Below, piece after piece: positions 41,599 to 50,936 of a stretch of DNA of 64,000 bases. The translations under genes were made by a program, and so were the position numbers. The stretch's first letter is position 1, and the number at the start of each line of letters is the position of its first letter. This DNA is from Pseudodonghicola xiamenensis DSM 18339 (GTDB lineage Bacteria; Pseudomonadota; Alphaproteobacteria; Rhodobacterales; Rhodobacteraceae): the NCBI RefSeq assembly GCF_000429365.1, contig NZ_AUBS01000005.1, positions 1-64,000 on the forward strand. The letters run 5' to 3'. The notes under the pieces were generated by a model. It was not told the DNA's origin. It ran no database searches and was given only the letters and a program-made list of their open reading frames with translations.

Positions 41599-43991
41599 TC
41601 CGCCGGCTCCAGCTTGGTCGCGACCTCGACGCCAAGGATGTCGGCGATCAGCCCGTCGGCCTTTTCTTCCAGGGCCAGGATGTCCTGCGTCACCGCTTCG
41701 AGGCTGCGCAGCGGCTTGTGGCGGTAGAAGTACTTGTTGAAGCTGATCTCGTAGCCGATCTTCACAGAGTCGAGGTTGATCCAGGCTTCCTCAACATGTG
41801 GCTTTACCTCCGCCAGGAAGTAGCGGTGGATGTCGTCCTTCAGCGGCACGCTTTCCGCGTCGCGCAGGTCAGAGGTGCTCTCGTAGGTCAGGTAGCTGCC
41901 GTCCGCTTGCCGGTACCAGCCGAAATCGGCCAGATCGCCCGCTGCGCAGCCCAGATGCGTGGTCAGATCCTCGACCTCCGCCCCGGTCAGCTTGTGCTTC
42001 CTGGCGATGACCTTCTTGGCGGTCTCGTCGTACCAGCTGACGGCGTTCAGGATGGCGTTCTTCTCGGTCACACCCAGCTTGAACTTGCGCGCCTTGATCG
42101 CGGCGTTCACCGCCTTGCGGAAGGCGTTGAAATCGTCGGTCTCCTCAAGGCCGACATCGCCCATGATCTGGGTCGCCGTGGCCAGCAGGTCGCGCAGCTT
42201 GATCCAGTACTTGGTATCGGTCAGTTTGCCCCTAGCCTTGGCATTCAGGGTGATGCCCTGTTCCTCGCACCAGGCCATGATTGCCTTGGTCTGCTCCTTG
42301 AGGAAGCCCGGCTGATAGACCTGATCACCATGCTCGCCATAGAGCCATTCCATCGGCTCGCGCAGCGACTTGTCGAAACGCAGAGGCGCAAGGCGTTCGG
42401 CGCTGAAACCCGCGCGGCGGCGGTCCGGGCGTTCGATGGTGACCTTGTGGTAGCCGAAGTCCGCGTTGTCGAAGACCTGCACGGCGATGCCGGTGGGATC
42501 GTTGTTGGCATCCATCTCGCGCTCCATCGGGGCAAAGGCGAGGAAGGCGTCGGTGATCTGCTGGATATGCGCGTCCGAGAACTCGCAGTTCTTGTCGCCC
42601 AGGTTCTTGCGCAGCTTGCGATAGAGCAGGTTGGCGTCGATCAGCTGCACCTTGCCCCTCCGTCCCTCGGGCTTGGCGTTGGACAGGAGCCAGATGTAGG
42701 TGGTGATGCCGGTGTTGTAGAACAGGTTGTTCGGCAGCTGGATGATGGTGTCGAGCCAGTCATTCTCGATGATGTAGCGGCGGATGTTGGATTCCCCGCT
42801 GCCCGCGTCCCCGGTGAAGAGGCTGGAGCCGTTGTGGACGGACGCGATGCGCGAGCCGAGCGGGCTGGTGCCCGTGGGCTTCATCTTGCTGACCATCTCC
42901 ATCAGGAACAGCAACTGCCCATCCGAGGAGCGCGGCGTGGCGTCCATGACTTGCTTCTTGCCCCAGTAGTCAGCCAGCTCGACCTGGAAGCGGGGGTCGA
43001 TGACGTCCTTGCCGTCCTTGATGTACTTGACCTCGCTGTTCCAGCTTTTGCCGTAGGGCGGGTTGGACAGCATGAAGTCGAAGCGGTTGGCCGAGAATTC
43101 GTCGGTCGAGAGGGTGGAGCCCACGCGGATGTTCGCAGGGTCATTGCCCTTGATCATCATGTCCGATTTGCAGATCGCGTAGGTCTCGTCGTTGATCTCC
43201 TTGCCGTAGAGGTAGACGTCAGCGTTGGTCCGGATCGGACCGCCCGGCTCCTTGATGTAGTTCTGCGCCTCGGTCAGCATTCCGCCCGACCCACAGGCCG
43301 GGTCATAGATCGTGATGACCGGAGGCAGCTGATCCTTGATCGGGTCGAAGATGAGATGGGTCATGAGGTGGATCACCTCGCGCGGGGTGAAGTGTTCCCC
43401 GGCTTCCTCGTTGTTCTCTTCGTTGAACTTGCGGATCAGCTCCTCGAAGACGTAGCCCATGCCGAGGTTCGACAAACCGGGCAGCGTGTTGCCATCCGGG
43501 TCTTCGATGTTGTGAGGGGTCAGGTTGATCCAGGGGGAGACGAACTTCTCGATGACGTCGAGGAGAACCTGCTTCTCGGCCATGTGGCGCATCTGTTCGA
43601 ACAGCTTGAAGCGGCCGATGATCTCTTTGACGTTGTCGCTGAAGCCGTCGAGGTAATCCTCGATATTGGCGAGCAGGATCTGCTGGTTGTTGGTGGCGGT
43701 GCCGTGCAGCTTCTTGAGGGTCCATTGGCTGGTGTTGAAGAACACGTAGCCTGAGGCATCCTTGAGCGGCTCATCGTCCAGCTCCGTCGAGCCTGGGTCC
43801 TCTCGCTTCTGATACCTGACTTCTTCCAGAACAGCGGCCTTGGTCGGCTCAAGCAGCGTGTCGAGGCGGCGCAGGACGACCATCGGCAGGATGACATCGC
43901 GGTATTTACCACGCACGTAGACGTCGCGCAGGCAGTCGTCGGCGATGCGCCAGATGAAGGAGACAAGGCTGTTGTGGGAAGTCTGGTTCAA
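41595..43991 (-). CDS. hsdM: Type I restriction-modification, methylase subunit
   Basis: HsdM adds the protective methyl group to adenine. An N-terminal helical domain (SLVSFIWRIADDCLRDVYVRGKYRDVILPM) is followed by the SAM motif DPACGSGGML and the catalytic NPPYG. I chose TTG 43991 (LNQTSHNSLVSF), because the family usually starts M-N-Q-x-S-H at this point. The open frame continues to an ATG at 44078, but those extra residues are not family sequence. This gives 798 residues, long for HsdM owing to a C-terminal extension. Directly upstream lies an IS5-type remnant, so the original promoter may be gone. Confidence 0.92.
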   Translation of the reverse strand: MNQTSHNSLVSFIWRIADDCLRDVYVRGKYRDVILPMVVLRRLDTLLEPTKAAVLEEVRYQKREDPGSTELDDEPLKDASGYVFFNTSQWTLKKLHGTATNNQQILLANIEDYLDGFSDNVKEIIGRFKLFEQMRHMAEKQVLLDVIEKFVSPWINLTPHNIEDPDGNTLPGLSNLGMGYVFEELIRKFNEENNEEAGEHFTPREVIHLMTHLIFDPIKDQLPPVITIYDPACGSGGMLTEAQNYIKEPGGPIRTNADVYLYGKEINDETYAICKSDMMIKGNDPANIRVGSTLSTDEFSANRFDFMLSNPPYGKSWNSEVKYIKDGKDVIDPRFQVELADYWGKKQVMDATPRSSDGQLLFLMEMVSKMKPTGTSPLGSRIASVHNGSSLFTGDAGSGESNIRRYIIENDWLDTIIQLPNNLFYNTGITTYIWLLSNAKPEGRRGKVQLIDANLLYRKLRKNLGDKNCEFSDAHIQQITDAFLAFAPMEREMDANNDPTGIAVQVFDNADFGYHKVTIERPDRRRAGFSAERLAPLRFDKSLREPMEWLYGEHGDQVYQPGFLKEQTKAIMAWCEEQGITLNAKARGKLTDTKYWIKLRDLLATATQIMGDVGLEETDDFNAFRKAVNAAIKARKFKLGVTEKNAILNAVSWYDETAKKVIARKHKLTGAEVEDLTTHLGCAAGDLADFGWYRQADGSYLTYESTSDLRDAESVPLKDDIHRYFLAEVKPHVEEAWINLDSVKIGYEISFNKYFYRHKPLRSLEAVTQDILALEEKADGLIADILGVEVATKLEPAE

Positions 43992-44091
43992 TGGAGGGCC
44001 CCAAAAGGTATTCGCGCGACTGTAGTCGCTTTGAGAACAGGGATAAGGGTAAGTGTCTGGCGCGGCAATGGAGCCCAAGGCGTGACATACG

Positions 44092-44577
44092 TTGATGTGC
44101 TCTCAAAACCCGGACGGTCTGCGAAGCTTCCATGAGGGAAAGCAACAAGGTCTCGGCCATTCACGCGGCGGCTTCACGACCAAGATCCACCTCCGCGTCA
44201 ACGCCGCAGGCCTGCCCATGAGGTCGGACATCTCGCCGGGCCAGACGTCAGACTATCTGGGCTTCGATCTGGTCATGGACGACAACTTGCCCGAACCGAG
44301 CGTCCTGTTGGCGGATCACGGATATGGCTCTGACAAGGTTCGAGAAAACATGGAAGCGCGCAACGTCGTGCCGTTCATCCCGATGCGCAAGTCCCGAAAG
44401 CTGCGCATCGCCGTGGATCGCACCCTCTACCGATTGCGCAACCTGGCCGAGCGCTGCTTCAACAAACTGAAGAACGCCCGCCGCGTCGCCACCCGCGACG
44501 ACAAGACCGCCGAGAGCTTCCTGAGCTTCATCGACATCACGTCGATCCGCCTCTGGCTCCGCCATTTGTCAACATGA
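44092..44577 (+). pseudogene. IS5-family transposase remnant, 3' part
   Basis: The frame encodes the C-terminal half of an IS427-group transposase: GHSRGGFTTKIHLRVNAAGLP, the second catalytic Asp in LLADHGYGSDKVRE, and the Glu region LRNLAERCFNKLKNARRVATRDDKTAESFLSF. The first half, including the first catalytic Asp, is missing; before about 44150 the sequence is unrelated. The end of the element is probably at CATGACCTAACACC (44573-44586). It is not functional by itself. Confidence 0.82.
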
Positions 44578-44743
44578 CCTAACACCACGGACTTTTTGCA
44601 ATTAATTATTTCGCCTCAGGCTACCTCCAGCCATTTAATGCCCAGTTATCCACAAATTCCGCACGCCATTCCCACCAGGCGCATACGTATTTTCCAAGTG
44701 TCATCTTATAATTCTTGGTGAGCCAGAAACACCGAGGACCGAC

Positions 44744-45349
44744 ATGAACACCAGAACCCTCTTCATCATCACCGCAGCTATGGTCTCCATGACTGCTGCC
44801 CAGACGGCATTCGCACAGGAGGCTGCGCAACTCGGCGCCAAGGTTGATCCGGGCACATCCGTCACACTGGACAAACATGGCGTCTGCAGGGTGATCACGA
44901 ACAACGGGGAAACCCCGATCATGGTCCCAGCCAATCTCCCAAGAGAATGGTATCTGGGATCAAACTCCTTCCTGAAGAATCTTTCCAGAATGGACCAGGT
45001 CTCGGTCAGCAGCTGTGGCTTTGATCTAAACATGGATAGCCCATATACATACATGTGCGGCGGCACCGCCAGCCCAGCAGCAAACTTGGCTTGCGCCAAT
45101 ACTTTGGGGCGTCTCCCAAGAGAAGCAGAAGAAGCTGGATATTACGTGCGAGGCGTGGCCGTCAGCCAAATCGAAAATTATGGAATGACGTTTTCCTGGT
45201 TCCAGACGCCGGATCAAAATTACGAAACCCTCAGCGCCGTGTGCGGAAATTCAGACCTGGCTCCGGAACCTGGCGTCTACTGGACGATGATCTGGACCGG
45301 AGACGCTTTTGACCCACACATGATTGGGGCCGTCTTCGAGTGCAGTTGA
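44744..45349 (+). CDS. Secreted protein of unknown function
   Basis: This 201-residue protein has a clear Sec signal peptide (MNTRTLFIITAAMVSMTAAQTAFAQ, cleavage probably after AFA). The mature part carries seven Cys (for example VSSCGFDL, YMCGGT, LACANT, AVCGNS, VFECS), consistent with disulfides in the periplasm. No family is recognised. It stands alone in the accessory region and its lower GC content suggests acquired DNA. It could be periplasmic or exported. Confidence 0.7.
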   Translation: MNTRTLFIITAAMVSMTAAQTAFAQEAAQLGAKVDPGTSVTLDKHGVCRVITNNGETPIMVPANLPREWYLGSNSFLKNLSRMDQVSVSSCGFDLNMDSPYTYMCGGTASPAANLACANTLGRLPREAEEAGYYVRGVAVSQIENYGMTFSWFQTPDQNYETLSAVCGNSDLAPEPGVYWTMIWTGDAFDPHMIGAVFECS

Positions 45350-46164
45350 CCCTGTGGTCGATTACATTCCTTCGGTAGTTGCCAGCATGTCGACAGGCCC
45401 CCATGGGGCGCTTGTCGCCTGCGCGTTCAGCGACTGACCTCCAGACAGACCCTCCTCGCTGAGAGCAATTACCCGACGCCGCCAGAAGACGGCCCGGAAG
45501 CAACCCTCCCGCCAAGGCAGTTCGCCGACCACAAACTCATGGAAGGGGGCGATGCGGCCTACTCAGTTGAGAAGCATATGCCCGGTCATAGCCTCTGCCC
45601 TGGTCAACATCCGGGACAGATGCCGCAGATTGAGTTCACAGGAACACGCAACGCCGGTGAGCGAAACCCTTCCAGGCTTTCTGGCGGAGGCCATGGCCCA
45701 ACATACGTGACCAGTCGAGGCATCACTCGCCGCCTGCACTCTCAGAGAATGTCTCGGAAGGGCTCCAAGCCTTCATGCGGCGCTGCGGCAGGTCGCGTGA
45801 TCAGCCTGGCAGAGTAAATGTGACGCTCCCGGCCCAAACCGGACTTTCATGATTTAGGCAGCTGAAGGCAGCTTCGAGCCCAGATTGACATCTCTCGGGT
45901 TGCAATGCCCGCGCGCAACGGAAAAGCTGATGGCATGGCGCAGTCTTCATTCTCCGTCCGCCCCGTGCGCCTGGAACACATTCTCCACCAGGTCGAGCCC
46001 GACCGTGATAATCTCCGACATGACTGGCCACCATTGTGGATCATCGCAGCCCCACCTTGGTACATTGATGCCGACGGGCGCGGTCGGTCACATCATCAGA
46101 GCCCCGCTGACATGACATTGACAGTTGTCGGTGGTCTTTTGCGGTAGAGGTTTCGGCTTATCAT
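45350..46164. other. 815-bp stretch without a recognised gene
   Basis: Several short open frames occur on both strands (for example 45539-45817 plus), but none has a family resemblance or a good ribosome-binding site. It is probably degraded mobile or accessory DNA. No repeats or hairpins stand out. Confidence 0.5.
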
Positions 46165-46806
46165 TTAACGGGGCACAGAGAGCAACTCGTTGAGAGAGTA
46201 GGCAAAGCCTGCGATGGCGACACAGAGCAGGAATCCTGCGGAGATCTGTGAGATCCGATGCGCCTGGCGGCGGAACACGCTGGTGTGGATGACGGCGGCG
46301 TAGCTGACGAGGATCGCAAAGTCGAAGAAAATCCAGAGCACAGTCAGAATGATGAGACTGATCTCGTGTCGGCTGGTGATGCCGACGAATTGCGGGAAGA
46401 AGGCGACGAAAAACAGGATGTCCTTCGGGTTGGAGATGCCAACAAGAAACCCGTGCAACAGAGGAGAGGAGCCGCGTCGTGCCATCCCCAATTCCTCTGT
46501 GGGATCTGTTTCCTGCGAGGTCGGCCTGTGACGAAACGACTGAATGGCCATCCAGGCGATGAACAGGCAGCCGATAAGACTGACCCAGGTCAGCATCCTC
46601 ACGTTGATGGTCATCAGGCCGGAAATCACCAGAGCAGCTGCGCCGATCAGGAAAAGCGAGGCCCAGTTGGTTCCGAATACGGTGAGCACGGCCTGACGCA
46701 ACCCGCGCTTTGCGGCCGTGTTGAGAACGAGTGCGACAACGGGGCCAGGGGTTGCGATCAGCAAGACGATGGAGGTCAAGTAGACCGACAGAAGCGTAAG
46801 GTTCAT
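46165..46806 (-). CDS. LysE/RhtB-family amino acid exporter
   Basis: This 213-residue inner-membrane exporter has the family start MNLTLLSVYLTSIVLLIATPGPVVALVLNTAAKRG and about six hydrophobic segments. The conserved GxxxGN-type region is seen as LHGFLVGISNPKDILFFVAFFPQF. Substrates of the family are basic or neutral amino acids and analogues. The ATG at 46806 overlaps the stop of the gntA-like gene (ATGA), so the two were an operon. Confidence 0.9.
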   Translation of the reverse strand: MNLTLLSVYLTSIVLLIATPGPVVALVLNTAAKRGLRQAVLTVFGTNWASLFLIGAAALVISGLMTINVRMLTWVSLIGCLFIAWMAIQSFRHRPTSQETDPTEELGMARRGSSPLLHGFLVGISNPKDILFFVAFFPQFVGITSRHEISLIILTVLWIFFDFAILVSYAAVIHTSVFRRQAHRISQISAGFLLCVAIAGFAYSLNELLSVPR

Positions 46807-47196
46807 GAGGGCTCGACCTCTCTGGTTCGAGTGCGCATACGGAAGGGGCAAATGGTTTTCGGCGGACTATGCTCCTCGGCTAACTGGTACTGTCGCCATT
46901 CGAGGTTGCTGTGGCTACCGAAGAAGCCAAGCGCATCGGGAACCGGCGCAGCGTTATACCTTTCGACGCGCTTGCGAATCGTCTGACGCACCCGGATACC
47001 CTTGCGGCTGTTCCGATTGGCGATCAGATCGAAGTTTTCACGCGGATTGATGACGAAGGTGATGTAGGCTCCAAGGTTGCGGCTTTTCAGGGTCACATGA
47101 CCCGGGCAACTCATGTTGATAAACAATTGCACCCCGTCGAAACAAAAGCTCCAGAGACTGTCCTCGGGATCAATGGGGACGTTGGAAGGCCAGTCC
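46803..47196 (-). pseudogene. GntA-like (YqcI/YcgG family) gene lacking its 5' part
   Basis: From about 47196 the frame reads WPSNVPIDPEDSLWSFCFDGVQLFINMSCPGHV and later LGFFGSHSNLEWRQYQL, which is the C-terminal half of YqcI/YcgG proteins. One member, GntA, is a heme-dependent N-hydroxylase of an arginine derivative. About half of the protein is missing. Upstream of the junction the sequence belongs to another gene in a different frame. It is coupled to the lysE-like gene by a 4-base overlap, hinting at synthesis and export of an amino acid derivative in the ancestor. Confidence 0.75.
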
Positions 47197-47329
47197 ACTC
47201 CACTGTTACCGCTTCTAGCTTGCTCGCGCTGTCTAACAGCTTCAGGGCCGAACGAACTGCCCAAAGTTCATGATATACATCACCAGTGTTGGAGCCTCGT
47301 GCTCCGCCAAAATCCAGATCGCTACTCAT
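47190..47329 (-). pseudogene. 5' fragment resembling the start of a large defence-type gene
   Basis: With a good ribosome-binding site (GGAAGA) and ATG at 47329, the minus strand reads MSSDLDFGGARGSNTGDVYH, then ELWAVRSALKLLD and LEAVTVEW. This resembles the N-terminus of large multi-domain NTPase or nuclease proteins found in defence islands. After about 47190 the frame runs on to 47111 in sequence that belongs to the gntA-like gene. The rest of the gene is lost. Family assignment is from memory of the motif and tentative. Confidence 0.4.
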
Positions 47330-47826
47330 TTGACAAATCTTCCGCGATACCGAGCCAACTTGTTTTCATCCGAAAGTTAGCACTACACGTTCAGGAAAAA
47401 ACAGAGCATCCTTGACATTATTCAGCTCAGATAGCCCTCGACATGCCGCCCCCCGCTGCACTGCAGTACCTCTATCATAATAAGAATTTACATGGACGGC
47501 GGCTTTGGCTGACACCAGCCGCGATCAAAGGCAAGATAGACGGGGCAATGGGCCGCTTCCTGACGAACTAAGATCTGAAGTCGCGGAACTGCATCCACAT
47601 ACTTCGCCTGCCTTCCCTCATACGATCCGACCACGCGCAACGAAGGTCGACTTTGCCTGCCGCACCCGCAGAGTACGACTAGGCGTCGGCACAGCCAGGT
47701 ATGCAAACGGCCTCGGGTACTCACTCCCCGAGGCCGTTTCTTTATCATCTCAGCCAAAACGAGCTTTTGAGACGTTTAGGTCATGTCGTCTGAACCGCCA
47801 CAACAACTATTAGATCAGTCAGACAC
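47330..47826. other. Intergenic stretch upstream of the accessory/core border
   Basis: No protein gene or tRNA was recognised. The only structured element is the hairpin terminator at 47705-47739. Confidence 0.5.
47705..47739 (+). terminator. Strong intrinsic terminator without an obvious upstream gene
   Basis: Perfect 13-base arms AAACGGCCTCGGG (47705-47717) and CCCGAGGCCGTTT (47727-47739) are followed by CTTTATC. Because the arms begin A and end T, it could act in both directions. It lies 88 bases beyond the nrdJ stop and may end that transcript, or that of an unrecognised small RNA on the plus strand. Confidence 0.75.
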
Positions 47827-50115
47827 TCACCCACATTTCGAATAGCCGCAGCTGGCGCAGGTCATGCAGCCTTCGATCATGCGCATGTCGTATTGGCCGC
47901 AGCTCGGGCAGGCCTTGCCGCGCGGGGTGTCGAGGTTGACGACCTCTGCCTTGGGGTCACTTTTCAACCCCATGCCCTCGCCCTCCAGGAAGCCGGTCGT
48001 AACCATATGCCGCTCGATCACCCCGCCGATCGCCGCCAGCATCGAAGGAATATATTTCCCCTGTACCCAGGCACCGCCGCGCGGATCGAAGACGGCCTTC
48101 AGCTCCTCGACCACGAAGCTCACATCGCCGCCGCGGCGGAACACGGCGGAGATCATCCGCGTCAGCGCCACGGTCCAAGCGTAATGCTCCATGTTCTTCG
48201 AGTTGATGAAGACCTCGAAAGGCCGGCGCCGGCCGGCGATGACGATATCGTTGATGGTGATATAGATCGCATGTTCGCTGTCGGGCCATTTCAGCTTGTA
48301 GGTATGGCCTTCCAGCGCCTGCGGCCGATCGAGCGGTTCGGACATATAGACCACCTCGGCCCCCGCCTCAGTAACGCCGGCACCCTTGGCCTGCGCCTCG
48401 CCCGGGGCGGCTTCGGATGTCTCCGACACGCTCAGCACCGACCCGGTCACATCGTTCGGCCGGTAGGTGGTGCAGCCCTTGCAGCCGGTTTCATAGGCCT
48501 GCATGTAGACGTCCTTGAAGGCGTCGAAACTGATATCCTCGGGGCAGTTGATGGTCTTGGAGATCGAGCTGTCGATCCATTTCTGCGCCGCCGCCTGCAT
48601 CTTGACGTGATCAGCAGGCGCCAACGTCTGGGCGTTGACGAAATAATCGGGCAATTCCGCATCGCCCTTCAGGTCACGCCACATCTGCACCGCGTAATCG
48701 ACCACCTCTTCCTCGGTCCGGCTGCCATCCTTCTGCAGCACCTTGCGAGTATAGGCATAGGCGAAGACCGGCTCGATCCCGCTCGAGACATTGCCGGCAT
48801 AAAGGCTGATGGTGCCGGTCGGAGCGATCGAGGTCAAAAGCGCGTTGCGAATGCCATGTTCGGCGATGGCGGCGCGCACATCTGCATCCATATGGATCAG
48901 CGAGCCGCTCGCCAGGTATTTCTCCGCATCGAACAGCGGGAAGGCGCCCTTCTCCTTCGCCAGTTCAGCCGAGGCAAGGTAAGAGGCGCGCGCGATCTGA
49001 TGCAGCCATTCCTCGGTCTGCGCCGCAGCCTCGTCCGAACCATAGCGCAGCCCCAGCATCAACAGCGCATCGGCCAGCCCCGTGACGCCGAGGCCGATCC
49101 GCCGTTTGGCCTGCGCCTCGGCCTCCTGCTGCGGCAGCGGGAATTTCGACACGTCGACCACGTTGTCCATCATCCGCACCGCAACGGCAACCAGATCAGA
49201 GAGTGCCTCGAGATCAAGCGCCGCCTTCGGCCCGAAGGGGTCGGAAACCAGCCGCGCCAGGTTGATCGACCCCAGCAGACAGGCGCCATAGGGCGGGAGG
49301 GGCTGTTCGCCGCAAGGGTTGGTGGCGGCGATGGTCTCGCAATAAGCGAGATTGTTCATCTTGTTGATACGGTCGATGAAGATCACGCCGGGTTCAGCAT
49401 AATCATACGTGCCGCGCATGATCTTGTTCCACAGATCGCGCGCCTGCAGGGTGTGATAGACCTTGCCGCCGAACTGCAGCTCCCAGGGGCCATCGACCTT
49501 GACCGCCTCCATGAAGGCGTCCGTCACCAGCACAGAGAGATTGAACATCCGCAGCCGCGCCGCATCCTGCTTTGCGGTGATGAACTGTTCGATATCCGGG
49601 TGATCGCAGCGCATCGTCGCCATCATCGCGCCCCGGCGCGACCCCGCCGACATGATGGTGCGACACATCGCATCCCAGACATCCATGAAGGACAGGGGGC
49701 CTGAGGCATCCGCCGCCACCCCCTTCACCTCAGCCCCGCGCGGCCGGATGGTCGAGAAATCATAACCGATGCCGCCGCCCTGCTGCATGGTCAGCGCCGC
49801 CTCTTTCAACATGTCGAAGATGCCCGACATCGAATCGGGCACCGTCCCCATGACGAAGCAGTTGAACAACGTCACCTCACGGGCGGTGCCGGCACCGGCA
49901 GTGATGCGCCCGGCGGGCAGGTACTTGAAATCCTCCAGCGCTTCGAAGAACCGCTGCTCCCAAAACTCGGGGTCTTGCTCCACCCGCGCCAGATCGCGGG
50001 CAATCCGGCGCCAGCTGTCTTCGACAGTGACGTCGATCGGCTCCCCATCGGCGGATTTGAAGCGATACTTCATATCCCAAATCTGTTCAGCGATGGCGGC
50101 AGCGAAACGAGTCAT
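47827..50115 (-). CDS. nrdJ: Adenosylcobalamin-dependent ribonucleotide reductase (class II)
   Basis: NrdJ makes deoxyribonucleotides with a cobalamin-generated radical, with or without oxygen. Core motifs are LFNCFVMGT, SAGSRRGAMMATM, NPCGEQPLPPYGACLLGSINL with the radical Cys, and SIAPTGTISLYAGNVSSGIEP. The C-terminus carries the Cys-rich tail CPSCGQYDMRMIEGCMTCASCGYSKCG, which reduces the active site. I chose ATG 50115 (MTRFAAAIAEQIWDMKYRF), giving 762 residues. The frame upstream to 50229 is unconserved. A cobalamin riboswitch was looked for upstream and not found. Confidence 0.95.
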   Translation of the reverse strand: MTRFAAAIAEQIWDMKYRFKSADGEPIDVTVEDSWRRIARDLARVEQDPEFWEQRFFEALEDFKYLPAGRITAGAGTAREVTLFNCFVMGTVPDSMSGIFDMLKEAALTMQQGGGIGYDFSTIRPRGAEVKGVAADASGPLSFMDVWDAMCRTIMSAGSRRGAMMATMRCDHPDIEQFITAKQDAARLRMFNLSVLVTDAFMEAVKVDGPWELQFGGKVYHTLQARDLWNKIMRGTYDYAEPGVIFIDRINKMNNLAYCETIAATNPCGEQPLPPYGACLLGSINLARLVSDPFGPKAALDLEALSDLVAVAVRMMDNVVDVSKFPLPQQEAEAQAKRRIGLGVTGLADALLMLGLRYGSDEAAAQTEEWLHQIARASYLASAELAKEKGAFPLFDAEKYLASGSLIHMDADVRAAIAEHGIRNALLTSIAPTGTISLYAGNVSSGIEPVFAYAYTRKVLQKDGSRTEEEVVDYAVQMWRDLKGDAELPDYFVNAQTLAPADHVKMQAAAQKWIDSSISKTINCPEDISFDAFKDVYMQAYETGCKGCTTYRPNDVTGSVLSVSETSEAAPGEAQAKGAGVTEAGAEVVYMSEPLDRPQALEGHTYKLKWPDSEHAIYITINDIVIAGRRRPFEVFINSKNMEHYAWTVALTRMISAVFRRGGDVSFVVEELKAVFDPRGGAWVQGKYIPSMLAAIGGVIERHMVTTGFLEGEGMGLKSDPKAEVVNLDTPRGKACPSCGQYDMRMIEGCMTCASCGYSKCG

Positions 50116-50310
50116 GGCAGTGGTCCTTGGCAGAGGTCTTTGATCAGCGGCGAGGAAACCCAAGATACAACATCCCGGCGGGGAATCATAACGCGGATAA
50201 CCATCGCGGTGCCGCGCAATGCCACTCAATCACCGGGAAGGGAACCCACAACAGTTTGAAGTCCTGACCTGAGAGACTACAATATACGGACAAGAAAGGG
50301 AAAGACTCAC

Positions 50311-50742
50311 TTGAGCGACAGTATCAATCTCATCAAGCTATGTGTCGGCGCCGAACAGGTGCAGGATCTGCTGGACTGGCAAGCCGAAACCCGCCTGCGC
50401 TGGCCCGACGGGCTGCCACGCCATATCACCCGCATGTGGCCGAAGCGCGCGACGGAACTGCTGAACGGCGGCTCGCTCTACTGGGTCTTCAAGGGCGAGG
50501 TGCTGGCGCGTCAGCGCGTCCTGCGACTGGAGGAAGCCCAGGGCTCTGACGGCATCCTGCGCTGTGCCATCGTGCTCGATCCTGAGGTGATCCTGACCCG
50601 CACCGCCCCCCGCCGCCCGTTCCAGGGCTGGCGCTATCTCAAACCGGAGGAGGCCCCAGCCGATCTGCCAGACGGCCATCAGGCCGAGGATGATCTGCCC
50701 GATGACCTCAGCCGCGCGCTGGCTGAAATCGGTGTGCTCTGA
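50311..50742 (+). CDS. DUF1489 protein
   Basis: This 143-residue protein is of the DUF1489 family, widespread in alphaproteobacteria and of unknown function (LIKLCVGAEQVQDLLDWQ; TRMWPKRATELLNGGSLYWVFKG; RPFQGWRYLKPEEAPADL). The start is TTG 50311, supported by an AAAGGGAAAG ribosome-binding site 6 bases upstream. It diverges from nrdJ and converges on hisG. Confidence 0.88.
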   Translation: MSDSINLIKLCVGAEQVQDLLDWQAETRLRWPDGLPRHITRMWPKRATELLNGGSLYWVFKGEVLARQRVLRLEEAQGSDGILRCAIVLDPEVILTRTAPRRPFQGWRYLKPEEAPADLPDGHQAEDDLPDDLSRALAEIGVL

Positions 50743-50757
50743 ACCTTCTCACCCGAT

Positions 50758-50930
50758 CGGGGGGGCTCTGCCCCCACCGTGCCTGACGGCACGCCTCCCC
50801 CGGGATATTTCCAGCCAAGAAAAGCAGGAGGGCACATGGCCTGACCGCGGGTTCCGCCGGCATCGCGCCTTTTTCTGGCAAGAAATATCCCGGGGGGAGG
50901 CCGCAGGCCGTGGGGGCAGAGCCCCCCTGC
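50758..50930. repeat. Inverted pair of a family-specific intergenic repeat, probable bidirectional terminator
   Basis: Two imperfect 60-base copies in opposite orientation (about 50758-50822 and 50870-50930) share GGGGGCTCTGCCCCCAC, then CCTCCCCCGGGATATTTC and a T- or A-rich edge. Each copy also contains its own hairpin GGGGGCTCTGCCCCC. The pair lies between convergent genes, and a second pair is at 55.6 kb. Confidence 0.85.
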
Positions 50931-50936
50931 CCCATC

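Noticed and set aside
43992-44078. Longer hsdM start at ATG 44078
   Set aside because: The added residues (GSIAAPDTYPYPCSQSDYSRA) do not belong to the family and approach the IS remnant; the TTG start matches the usual N-terminus.
45539-45817. 92-codon plus-strand frame in the 45.4-46.1 kb gap
   Set aside because: No ribosome-binding site, low-complexity composition and no family resemblance.
47480-47700. tRNA gene or attachment site before the terminator at 47.7 kb
   Set aside because: No T-loop GTTCGAATC-like word and no cloverleaf pairing found.
50116-50310. Cobalamin riboswitch or NrdR boxes upstream of nrdJ
   Set aside because: No B12-box-like core could be found, and ACAATATA-like words occur only as unconvincing single copies.
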